The notes under the pieces were generated by a model, which was given only the letters and a program-made list of their open reading frames with translations, did no database searches and was not told where the DNA came from. A DNA stretch of 64,000 nucleotides from Astragalus membranaceus (Eukaryota; Streptophyta; Magnoliopsida; Fabales; Fabaceae). Below are positions 46,371-56,115 of this stretch, in pieces (within the stretch, counting starts at the first letter, position 1; every line of letters starts with the position of its first letter). The position numbers were made by a program, and so were the translations under genes. The DNA lies in assembly GCA_039519185.1 (NCBI GenBank), contig CM076854.1:160881434-160945433 (forward strand). The letters are read 5' to 3'.

Positions 46371-46932
46371 CAACCAACAATGGATTTTTCAGCCACCAAT
46401 CATGAAGATCACATACATATCACTAACCAAACATGAAATTACGCACAAATCAAGAACATGGATAGATCTAGGCTAACCCTAACTTACAACCTATCATGCC
46501 ACCTATTATATAAATCGAACGAAACTCCCCTTACCTTGGATTTGAAGAACGGAAGCCCTAGAGACAGTCACGAACAGAACCACAGCAACGGATCACGTCC
46601 CTTAGCTCCACTTGAGTCGCGACCTCTTCTCCTCCTCTCTCTTCTCCAACGGTGCTCTCACTCTCTCTATTCTCTTCTCTCAATTCGCAAATGACAACAC
46701 AAAACCCTAACTCCACTTGACCTAGCCACTTCGCATAGCTTATGGATCATGGGCTTGGGCTTTTCACTTAAGCCCAAGTTCATTCAAGTGGCGCCTCCTT
46801 TTCCTAATACCACCAACATAAAATTAATATAATTTTAATTAATTAAATTATATCCAATAAATTAAATTAAATTAAATTCCCAATTACTTTATTAAATAAA
46901 TTAATTACATATTTTTAGGGTGTTAGAGTTAG

Positions 46933-47403
46933 ACCCTACACAGGTAATGGTGGATCCATGCAAATGATTTCTGATTTGGTTCTTTTTCTTCTTCCATTAT
47001 ATATATATGATTCTCTTTCTTTGTAAGGTTCAGAAGCATAGTCAAGATCGTTTTTATATGTGCAGCAATTCGGTTTTGCCTTTTTTAAATATGAAAGTAT
47101 TTGTTCTTGCATTTTTTAGTTAATTATTTTTTTTTAATGTTGTTATTTTTTAGAATAATCTACTGAGTAAATTATTATGTATCTGATTGGGAGAGAGTGG
47201 GATCTCTCAAATCTAACCCAGATCTGAGTGAGAAAAGTGAGAAAGATTAAATCTAATCCAACCCAGATTCGTGGTGGCTGAGCTCCATTGATGTAGAGAT
47301 GCAGATGGGGTTTGAGAAAGCATATCACTGTCTTGTGTATTGAGAGGCCTGTCTTGGTAACATGATTATAGGATTTTGCTAATTGTCTTTTTTGGTTTTG
47401 TAG
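46933..47403. other. Spacer or intron-like sequence
   Basis: T-rich sequence that may be intron upstream of the citrate synthase exon. No other feature. Confidence 0.4.
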
Positions 47404-47679
47404 GTTGTGTCTGGATATGGACATGGGGTTTTGCGCAACACAGATCCAACATACACTTGCCAGAGGGAGTTTGCACTGACGCATTTGCCTAATGACCCAC
47501 TTTTCCAGCTGGTAGTGGTTATTTCCAAAATTTAGATTGTTTGCTTTGGAGCGTTTCCTTATGGCGGAACCAAATTTTAATTATGGTAAATTTCTTCATG
47601 ATCTTATGTGACTTCGTGATCCTTTCAGGTCTAAAAGATAAAAGAGGTGGTTCCTCCCATTCTTACCAAGTTAGCCAAG
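47404..47679 (+). pseudogene. Citrate synthase fragment, two exons
   Basis: Exon one (47404-47511, after ttttgtag, before gtagtg) encodes 36 residues including GYGHGVLRNTDPTYTCQREF and LPNDPLFQL, which closely resemble the plant mitochondrial citrate synthase active-site region with the catalytic-type His in GHGV. Exon two (47629-47679, after tttcag, before gtaatg) encodes 17 residues ending EVVPPILTKLAK, but its second codon is TAA. Citrate synthase makes citrate from oxaloacetate and acetyl-CoA in the TCA cycle. Exons before and after are missing, so this is a non-functional piece. Confidence 0.9.
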
Positions 47680-47680
47680 G

Positions 47681-47845
47681 TAATGTTTTTATTTTTCAAT
47701 AAACGCCCCCACTTCTGATGGAATTATTCTTTGAGTTCAAAATGGTATTTCGTTAATGCAAAACCGTTTTGTTGTTTCGCTCCCATTTAGTATGCCAATC
47801 ATCATTTTTTTGGTTTTCCTTGATCTATGGTTGGTTTAGTGTTTT
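47681..47845 (+). repeat. Intron-type sequence duplicated at 52946-53115
   Basis: Begins with the splice donor after citrate synthase exon two (taatgtttttatttttcaat) and is repeated with about ten differences at 52946. Confidence 0.88.
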
Positions 47846-47940
47846 TGTTGTTTTCAATTTTTATGAGCTCCTTTTTCCGTTTCCATGTTTTGTCTTGTGC
47901 GTTTTGTTGCAAGTTTTGACCTTAAATTCATGCTTATATT

Positions 47941-48170
47941 TTTGTTATTTTGCATTGTATTGAATCTTTTATCTCCTAATCCTATATAAATTGTCATTGG
48001 GAATTTCATTTTCATGAAAAACACAAAAATAACTTGCTTTTATTTGTTTGATCTTCGGTTTTGTTTATTCTTTGTTTACTTTTGTTATTTTGCATTACAT
48101 TGAATGTTTTATCTCCAAACCCTATATAAATTGGTATTGGGAACTTCATTTGCATAAAAAACACAAAAAT
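47941..48170 (+). repeat. Diverged tandem duplication, 140-bp period
   Basis: 47941-48030 and 48081-48170 share tttgttattttgcatt, cctatataaattg and acacaaaaat in order. Confidence 0.8.
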
Positions 48171-48339
48171 TAGTTGTTGATGATCCATACGTACAAGAAT
48201 GCTTTTCCAAATATCGTACATATCATTTTGAATATGTTCCTGGCTTTGTAAGTGGTTTCATTCTCAAGCTACTGAACTTTTCCCTTTCTTTTTTTATCAC
48301 TTTACTTTGTTTTGACGTTGTTTCCTTTTTTCTGAATAG

Positions 48340-48846
48340 ACAAAGCAGCAGCTTGCAGTCCTCTTCTATGCAGATTTCTGTGAAAATTTTCCCTCAACTA
48401 TACAACTATTGGATCCTAAGGGAAATGTGTTTGTGGTTTCTGCCAAGGAAAATAAGGGCAGGCCCTTTATGCGTGGCAGGCCCTTTATGCGTTATGGTTT
48501 AACACGCATTGGGGAGGTTTACAACCTTTTCTCTGTTGGTTGGATCACACTTTATTTTGGCCACTCTGCTACTTTTCAAATAGCAATTGAGAAGAGTGAG
48601 AATTTAGACCATGATTTTGGAAGTGCTTTAATTTTGTTGGCTTTTATTCACCATCCTACAAAAGGTGTTTCCTACATTGGTTCTCCATTGTCTTTCTTTC
48701 CTCAGGCTACTAATTGTCTTGAATGCATATTTAACCACTATCTAACTCTGCCATTTACTTTCAATGCTTGCCAACGTTTCCCCTTTACCTTATTTTCATA
48801 TTACACGTTTCTTTTCCATCATTACAGCTTTGTGCATCTTTGTTAA
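48340..48846 (+). pseudogene. B3-like / DNA-binding pseudobarrel exon
   Basis: After a splice-acceptor-like ctgaatag, the frame reads QLAVLFYADFCENFPSTIQ, DPKGNVFVV, then GEVYNLFSVGWITLYFG and TFQIAI. This pattern resembles B3-type pseudobarrel proteins of legumes (DP.gN.f.V, G.W.tL.F.G), which bind DNA. An 18-bp tandem repeat (48461-48496) doubles GRPFMR. After about residue 90 the translation loses any resemblance and looks like intron or spacer. It is one exon or fragment; the identity is moderately sure and the function in situ doubtful. Confidence 0.5.
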
Positions 48847-48849
48847 GTA

Positions 48850-49562
48850 GCTGGTAGTTGGATATTTGTGACTGTGAGACAGCAAAGTGAGTCAGAAAGA
48901 TTGAGAAAACCAAAGCTCTTGAGGCAAAGTAAAGTTAAGAGATAAGGTTGAAGTGTTTAGCAACATCATGTGCATCAGTTGAGAATAAGCTGAAGACAAA
49001 AGCAACAAGCTGAATATGTGAAACAAGTGGTTTTATGCTTCATGAAGAAATGGAATTGAGTGCTTCACAATGAGTTTCACTTTGGGTGGTGGTTGAATGT
49101 TTTCTGGAAGGTCTTCTATGTTGACTTGTGGAAGAATTATGAAGTCTATATTTGGTGGCATAGATTCCAAGACAGTTGCATGGAAGGAGGGAGAGGATAT
49201 TCAAGTTATTTTTTTTTGGTGAGAGAGGATATTCAGGTTTGGGAATGAGGAATGTAAGATGAAAATTATTTTGTTGTTGAAAAATTATTCTGAGGGGAAA
49301 AGAGGTTACGTAGTCTATTTAGCTTTGGGTGTGTGGCTTTGGGTGGGTGGGATGGTTTTAACTTTTAATAGTTGGCATTTGGACGGTGGTGTGTTGAAAA
49401 GTCATGTGTACCAAGATGGATATATTTATGGAACAATGATATAAAAATTGGATATATTATTTTATTGGCCACGTCACCAGGTTAAAAGCAAAAATTATAT
49501 CCATACCACCCAATATAAAGAAACGAAAGGACCATTGCTTTATGCATCTCTCATTTGCCAAC
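48850..49562. other. Spacer
   Basis: No recognisable gene. Two 60-codon frames (49060-49444) are Trp- and Gly-rich without a domain. Confidence 0.4.
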
Positions 49563-49571
49563 TACTTATTA

Positions 49572-49956
49572 GGCTTAATTACAGTTTTGGTCCCCCTATT
49601 ATGACCAACTCACGATTTTGATCCCCAAAGTTTTAATTTGACGATTTTGATCCCCCTATTTTCTCAATTTGTAAAATCAAGGTCCCCCATCTTAATTTGG
49701 TCAAAATTAAAAATGTATTTTGACTTTTTTCCTACGTGGCAGTCCACGTGGAACTGTTCCTCTTCAACCCCTCCCCCCACGTGGACTGCCACGTAGGATA
49801 AAAGTCAAAATACAGTTTTAATTTTGACCAAATTAAGAAGGGGGACCTTGATTTTACGAATTGGGAAGATAGGGGGATCAAAATCGTCAAATTAAAACTT
49901 TGGGGACCAAAATCGTGAGTTGGTCATAATAGGGGGACCAAAACTGTAATTAAGCC
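49572..49956. mobile_element. MULE-type MITE with 9-bp target duplication
   Basis: A 385-bp near-perfect palindrome: the left arm ggcttaattacagttttggt pairs with the right end, and both arms extend about 180 bp to a cacgtggactgccacgta core region. The flanks are identical 9-mers (tacttatta at 49563-49571 and 49957-49965). A copy of the same locus at 53107-53150 lacks the insert and has one tacttatta. Nine-bp duplications and long inverted repeats fit Mutator-like foldback MITEs. No coding capacity. Confidence 0.92.
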
Positions 49957-49965
49957 TACTTATTA

Positions 49966-50995
49966 AATGTCAACAATTAAATCTTCCCACCCAAAATTAA
50001 AGGCAAAAATTATATGCATCCCACCCAAAAATAGAATGTTTTCCGTATTTATTTTGGCCGTTGCTAATTAAATTAAATTTACTCATATTTAATTATTCTT
50101 ATTTTCATACTCCAATAAGTTACTATTACTACCTGTTGACTCCTTGAATATGGTTGTCATGTTCTTCAGGCACGGTTTTTTTTCTGCCCATTTAAAATTG
50201 TTGTTTTGTTAGCTGTCCAATTTTAATGGTTTATTACCTTTAATTTCCTTTTTTAAAAATACATCCAATTTGTTAAAATCTAGGTCTAACCACGTATGAG
50301 GAGGCCGATTGTCACCCTATGTGCCTTCCAATCCACTATCTTCTTTATTAATTAATGCCACTTGAAGACCAATGGGTGAAAAAACTTCAACCCACCATAT
50401 TTATTGTATCTTTGCGTTAATTGTGGTTCATTCGTCAAAGTACCACTTGCCATTACTATTAATTCCCTGAGCATTATCGTGTTTTTAAAATCATTTTGTT
50501 GGTTACTTAGGCACCAAATTCCATTCCCCAAATTCAAATATCTTGCCCTTATGAATGCATAATAAATGGAGAGACCCGGGTTCGATTCTCACGGTGGACA
50601 AACTCGGTGATGGCCAGTGCGAAATTTGACTCTAAGCACGAGCAGAGATTAGTCTTTCATTGAAAGTGTTAGGACAATCCGTGAATAGCAAACGATGGTC
50701 CAAAAGCAAAAAATATATTTAAAGGGTGAGTTGAAGGCCGGAAAAGCCATGCGTAGTTTATTTAATTTAAAACAATGGTTCTGTGACGTCAACCTTCCTT
50801 TTGCTTTTCCACTCCATTTCCTTCAATTTAGCTGTGTATCAATTGGTATTTTACACGTATTTCATACTATTAGCAAACATGTGGCCCATATGTTTTCCTA
50901 TCATCATTCATCTTCCCTTCATTTAGGCCAAACCACCGTTCAAAATCAAATGCCAACTATTCACCCAAAATTATAAACGCAACAACCAAGCACAC

Positions 50996-51071
<76 letters not shown>

Positions 51072-51170
51072 GAACTATTAAATGCCAAAATTTAATGCAT
51101 CCCACCACCACCCAATAAAGAAATGAAATGGCAAAGAAGAAGAACAACAACAACAGCAGAAAAGCCTGAC
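49966..51170. other. Spacer with a short tRNA-like motif
   Basis: It includes the segment repeated at 53130-53198 (to 50076). At 50575-50700 gggttcgattctc resembles a B-box, but no A-box is seen. Sequence at 51096-51160 (cccaccacccaataaagaaa, then agaagaagaacaacaac) resembles the stretch ahead of the KH fragment at 43600. No gene. Confidence 0.4.
50996..51070. repeat. AAT microsatellite
   Basis: About 25 uninterrupted AAT units. The poly-leucine minus-strand frame over it is an artefact. Confidence 0.95.
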
Positions 51171-51178
51171 TTTTGAGT

Positions 51179-52016
51179 CAGTGTTTTAAAAACCGGCTCG
51201 GCCCGGCCGGTCGGACCGGTCGAACCGGGAACCGGGGGGGTAACCGAGCCGGGACACGGTTTTGGATCGGCCATGCAGCAAACCGGTGGGAACCGGTGTG
51301 ACCCGGCCGGTTTTTGGAAAAACCGGTGACCCGGTGACCCAGCTCGAACCGGACCGGGTTGTACATTTTGTTTTTTTTATCAAATCTTTGAACTGTAATT
51401 GGGAGGGGCCGCGCGAACGCAGGCCCCTACTAGTGATTGCCATCTAGGTAAGTATGTTTCCCATTGACATATGCCTTGCTTTTATATCTCATTCTCCTCC
51501 CTGTTCCGTTCATTCTATCCGATGTGGGACTATTTGTAAACTACTTAAAACAAAAGAGACTAAAAAAAACCCTCAACAAAATGCCATTAGTGGGGTTTGA
51601 ACCCCTGACTTGTTGAAAGCAAATGCTGAGCGCTACCATGAGGCTACCAATCTTATTGAGGATATTATTCATTTCAAATATATATAATTGGTACCTCTTT
51701 TCCAAAAAGTCAAGTACGCTCATCCTCATGACATTAACTTGTAATATTAATATTATGTTTCAACAAACTTATTTAATATTAAGTATTTTTTATATTTTAG
51801 TAGATATAAAATAAACATAGTTATTAATTTTACAGGGACGAAATTTATATTATATACTATATAGGTATTGAAAATTCTCGAAATAGAGACCGGGTCCGAG
51901 TCATCCGGTCCCGGTTTTGGTCATGCGGTTCAACTGTCGACCCCTCGGTCCGACCATTGACCCAGTGACCCGGTACCTTCACCGAGTCGGTCACCGGTCC
52001 GAGTTTTAAAACATTG
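51179..52016. mobile_element. Non-autonomous hAT element
   Basis: 838 bp with inverted ends cagtgttttaaaaaccgg and caatgttttaaaactcgg and 8-bp target duplications (ttttgagt at 51171-51178 and 52017-52024), the hAT signature. Subterminal DNA is rich in accgg / gacccggt words. No transposase is present. The middle holds a tRNA-like segment (about 51583-51650). Confidence 0.9.
51583..51650 (-). other. tRNA-like segment within the hAT element
   Basis: Minus-strand ggtagcctcatggtagcg (A-box-like) and ggggttcaaacccc (B-box). It is a SINE or tRNA relic. No proper acceptor stem. Confidence 0.4.
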
Positions 52017-52375
52017 TTTTGAGTAGTGGGGTAGATCGGAAAATGTTCTTTTTAAAAGAAGAGTTACACCTGGTGTATAAAGCTAGAGTGCTGGCAATTT
52101 GTATTTTGAGAGATTCAAATTTTTCAATAGCCACACATACAAATATTATATGATAATAAAAATAAAAATAAAAATAATAGAAATATGAAATATTTTCTCT
52201 TCTTGGTTTTTAACCATCATATAGTCATTTAATTCTTTTGACTTTTGCCCACCAATTTGCAAAATGTATCTAAATTGGTTGCTTTTCCCCTCCTCTCCCT
52301 CTTAAATTTCCATTAATGAAGATATTTTCAAAACAATCAATTATTAATATGGAAAAAGAATTATTTTTTATAGAT

Positions 52376-52830
52376 GACAAGCCTGACTGGTGTTGTGTGA
52401 TTCAGGCCCAACGTTAATAAAGTAATTTCATACGATTCATATCGTACCAAATAGTAGCGTTGTTTTCTTAAGAATAATCCTTAAAAGTACTAAGACGAAA
52501 TGCAGAAACGTTAAATGACAACCCCGACTGGTGTTGTGTGATTCAGACCCGAATTTAATAAAGTAACTTATCGTACCAAATAGTAGTGTTATTTTCTTAA
52601 ACTCTTTACAATTGATTGGTCCATTGAGCGTAATTTATTAATTTATTTATCCTTCTTTTAAAAGTATGAAGAACTAATGTCAGAAATGTTAAATGACAAA
52701 CCTGATTGGTGTTGTGTGATTCAAACCCGAGGTTAACAAAGTAATTTTTCGTGCGATTCTTATCGTACCAAATAGTAGTGTTGTTTCCTTAAGGATTATA
52801 ATTAAAAGTACGAAGACGAAATGTCGTTAC
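52376..52830 (+). repeat. Three diverged tandem units, 140-180 bp
   Basis: Each unit has gacaa-cc-ga-tggtgttg, then tgtgattca, ttaa-aaagtaa, atcgtaccaaatagtag and a final acgaaatg (or variant). Units start at about 52376, 52516 and 52695. The middle unit has a 45-bp insert. Confidence 0.85.
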
Positions 52831-52945
52831 TGATACTGCTAAGATAATGGATCTTTTTGGAGTTAATGGTCTCTTAGGTGCCTTTACGCAGGATGGTTCA
52901 CCCGACTTATACTACATGATGATGCTTTCGTATTCATATTCCAAG

Positions 52946-53198
52946 GTAATGTTTTTATTTTTCAATAAACGCTCCCACTTCTGATGGAATTATTCTTTGT
53001 GTTCAAAATGGTTTTTCGTTAATGCAAAACCATTTTGTTGTTTCCCTCCCATTTAGTATGCTAATCATAATTTTTTTTGTTTTCCTTGATCTATGGTTGT
53101 TTTAGTGTTTTTGTTGCCAACTACTTATTAAATGTCAACAATTAAATCTTCCCACCCAAAAATAGAATGTTTTCTGTATTTATTTTGGCCATTGCTAG
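52946..53198 (+). repeat. Deleted duplicate of 47681-50076
   Basis: The first 165 bp match 47681-47845. At ttgttg the match jumps to 49555, skipping about 1.7 kb with the B3-like exon, then passes over the MITE site in its empty form, skips 34 bp between cccacccaaaa repeats, and ends at ttggccattgcta. Confidence 0.88.
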
Positions 53199-53232
53199 GG
53201 TTCCCCGTCCATCGGACGGGCATGGGGTCTAG
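53199..53232 (+). mobile_element. Helitron-like 3' terminus
   Basis: A hairpin cccgtccatcggacggg followed 9 bp later by CTAG, with T next. Hairpin plus CTRR plus a 3' T is the known Helitron end. The element would lie to the left. Its 5' TC end was not found, so its extent is unknown and may include the gene fragments upstream. Confidence 0.68.
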
Positions 53233-54433
53233 TTTACTTTTAAAATTTGCTCTTCAAACTCTCTGTATTCTCCTTCTGAATTCCTTTAGTGTATGTTTTC
53301 TTGTAGCTATTCTTGAAGCTTTTTGTTTGAAGAATTCCTTGCAAACAAAATAGAACAAAGGTTAGGATCTGGACAGCTTGCAAAGAAAAACAAAATAGAA
53401 ATCACACGGTGTGGTTTATACCTTTGTTTTTAGGGCCATCATCCATATCTCTAAGAGTGTTCTAGTGCTTCAGTGTGTTCCCTGAGAATCAGTGTTTGTT
53501 CTCGCAAAAGAAGAACCCAGAGTTCAGGTTTTGTTGCGTGAATAAATCAAAAGGAAAGAAAGGGTTATAAGTGAAGAAGAAAGAGAAGCTACAAACCTCT
53601 GTAGCTTTGAAGGCTTCATTTGTTAACAGTATCCGTTTACAGTACATACTAAGCAAGGAAATCAGAATAATCAGAGAGTCACAATCTTAGGGTTTCTGAA
53701 ATAGCAAAATCGAAGAAAGAAACAAAGGGTTTCTGTGTTTTACCTGTTGATAAAGGTAGCAGCAACAAGGTTGAAGTGATTTCAACCTTCAATCATAAAA
53801 AATCAGCGATTCAACATTCTAGGGTTTTCAAATAGAAAATCCGAGTACTAAAACAAAGGGTTTTAGTAAACACCTGTTTGTTGATTACTCTGCATGTTCC
53901 ATAGTTGTGTTTTCAAGCTTCAGTTTCCAGAAAATCAGCAAGAAACGCAAACCCTAGCACAGCTTCAATAAGAAGAGAAAGGAACGAAGAAGACGAAGTA
54001 TCGAAAGAAAGAGAGAAAGGAACACATGGTGTGTTTTTAGGGATCTGTTTTGTTAAACAGAAACGGGTTTGAAGCGGGTTGCTAAAGATCCGCGTGTTAC
54101 AACAGTAAAACCCAGTGGGTTTCGCAATTTTTTGTTTGAACCCGAGTTCTTGATCAAGTGGATCAAGCTCCTGCATTCTGGGCTTCAAGTCTGATTCTTG
54201 CACCTCTGTATTGCATGGAGAGATTAAATCAATTGGTCAAAATTTGAATAATATGGTTCAAATTCAGCAAAGAAGATAATGTTACTAGCAGACCTTTTCA
54301 GAACTGTTTTAATATCCTGTCGAAATTTTATTTATAGATCAAACAAAGTTAATAGCATTATTACACCCATTTAGTGCAAACAAGGAAATTAAAAAAATTG
54401 TTATATAAAATATTTAATTTAAAATTGATAATA
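53233..54433. other. Spacer, no gene accepted
   Basis: Repeated agggtttctg / caaagggtttt words and a 96-codon minus-strand frame (53913-54203) without any domain. It may be the 3' flank of the S28 pseudogene or an old LTR leader. Confidence 0.35.
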
Positions 54434-54439
54434 ACTCAC

Positions 54440-54819
54440 ATGGCCGCCAAACTCAGTTGTGATCCGGTGGGTCTTGGTGTTACATTGTACTCTTTCGGGC
54501 AAGAAGCAATTACGCCTTCATATGACGACCACTTGGATTCTGGGAAGATGCTGTTATTGCTTACAGCTATGGGCATTATCATCTCTGTACAGCTCTGCCA
54601 GGCCCATAACCCAAGCCCATGAGGATCTGAATTATCATTAAAATCGAAACACTTAGTTGTACCACTATAGTTGTAGAAGATATTCGCTGCTGCATATAGT
54701 TTAGCTATTGAATCGTTTCCCGTGACTGAATTATCTATCGCCTCGCACATCTAAATTTATCAAAAAGTTGAAGTCATGTCAAATATTATCCCGCAAAATA
54801 TTATCATGAATTATAAAAT

Positions 54820-54882
<63 letters not shown>

Positions 54883-55229
54883 TTGTACCTTTCTCACTGG
54901 ATAGGCTGGTAAGGGAGTCATGAAATTGGAGGGTGTGGGATAATCTGTCATGGCCGCAAAACTCCATGCTGACTGTAGCCAACTTGATAAAACACCTACT
55001 TCTGCTCCCAAATCATTACTGTACCAAAAAAACATTAATAATTATAAATAATAAATTATATTTTGTTACATCAGTAAATTAAAGTAATTCAACAATGCTC
55101 TTACTTGCATATTTTGAATGATTTCTTTAGTAGTTCCCATCCTCCGTGTTTCAAGGCTATATCTTATATCAGCTTCGATGACCCCTTTATCACTTTGTAA
55201 CAGTTCTCACTCTCGCTCTGTCATATATA
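54440..55229 (-). pseudogene. S28 serine carboxypeptidase (Pro-X carboxypeptidase-like), three exons
   Basis: Minus-strand exons at 55105-55229, 54889-55018 and 54440-54750 with proper gt/ag borders. They encode SENCYKVIKG and GGWELLKKSFKICK, then SFAAMTDYPTPSNFMTPLP and YPVRK, then NIFYNYSGTTKCFDF, DPHGLGLWAWQSCTEM and a last part that shifts frame at about 54470. These are middle-to-late parts of family S28 (PRCP/DPP7 type), lysosomal or vacuolar enzymes cutting after proline. One in-frame TAA in the first exon and the frameshift disable it. The catalytic Ser region upstream is lost at the Helitron junction and the C-terminal exons are absent. Confidence 0.88.
54824..54879. repeat. AT microsatellite in an intron of the S28 pseudogene
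   Basis: About 28 AT units between two exons. Confidence 0.95.
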
Positions 55230-55925
55230 CTAGTGTGTGCACCCGTGCGTTCGCACGGGACAACAACTTTAGTTAATGCAAAATTCATGTCTTGTTAAAA
55301 TTTATTTTTAAAATCGCAATACGAAAAAGTCTTATTTGTTGGTCCTTTGAATGCTAAAGTATCCCGAAACACACTGCTTAAAAGAACTCTTTATATATTT
55401 GTCACTTTTTTTTACCAAATCGGTTATTGAGGAATGAACTTTGAGTATTTTGATGGTTAAGTTTTTTTCAGAGCACTAAATGACTCCTAAACACGCTGGT
55501 TAATGAGGCACAAATTTCGCATATTTGAATAGTTGATTTTTTTTTACAAACACAAAAGCATCCGAAACCACAACTTAACATCGTACTTTACATATTTTGT
55601 TATGAAATTATTTTTATTCATCGAACCGATTACTGAGAAACAAAACTCGCGTATTTGAACAGTTAAGCATTTCTCTTTACGTACTTTATTGCGAAATTAC
55701 TATTTTATTTCGACAAACTGGTTATTGAGAAACACATTTTGGATATGTGAACAATAAATTTTTTTCAGACTCTAAAATATTTCAAAACACGCTGCCTAAC
55801 ATCACACCTTAGATAAAGGTATGGAAAAAAAATAAGGAAAAGAGGGAGGGGGAGTTTGGCGCCAAAAGTGGGAGGGACCCACTTGGAGACTACACAAGGT
55901 TTATATCTTTAATATATATATATAT
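55230..55925 (-). mobile_element. Helitron-like element, minus strand
   Basis: On the minus strand the hairpin cccgtgcgaacgcacggg is followed 8 bp later by CTAG, then T, a Helitron 3' end at 55230. It abuts the S28 pseudogene. Inside, three diverged blocks (ggttattgag-aa-, gtatttgaa-agttaa, acac-gcttaa) recur about every 110 bp. The 5' end is estimated at about 55905-55930, near atataaaccttgtgtagtctcc on the minus strand, and is not proved. Confidence 0.62.
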
Positions 55926-56115
55926 ATATATTTTATTTTCAAATATTATATCTATTATTTTCAATATCTTTTTTGTTACGCGTTGGTCAGCCGTGATAAT
56001 TAGCGTTGGCAAGCCTTTTAAAACCCGGGAAGGGGTGTGTTGGTGTTCCCGTTAACCTGTTGAGTCCGGTGGTCCCGATAGTAGAGAAGAAAAAGAAAAT
56101 CGCAGGTTTAATTAT

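Larger units (their letters stand above)
44645..46927. mobile_element. Solo LTR, 2283 bp
   Basis: Starts tgtaacacccc and ends gggtgttaga, nearly inverted ends, flanked by gttag (44640-44644 and 46928-46932). No primer site, polypurine tract or coding region is inside, so it is a solo LTR left by recombination. The last CA has decayed to GA on the plus strand. A 78-bp tandem repeat (from 45506) and a ggcgcc-rich tract lie inside. A minus-strand leader-like part near 46600-46710 suggests minus orientation, but this is not decided. Confidence 0.8.

Noticed and set aside
50971..51153. Poly-leucine frame
   Set aside because: Translation of the AAT microsatellite.
53913..54203. 96-codon minus-strand frame
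   Set aside because: No domain, no splice or promoter context. Probably spacer.
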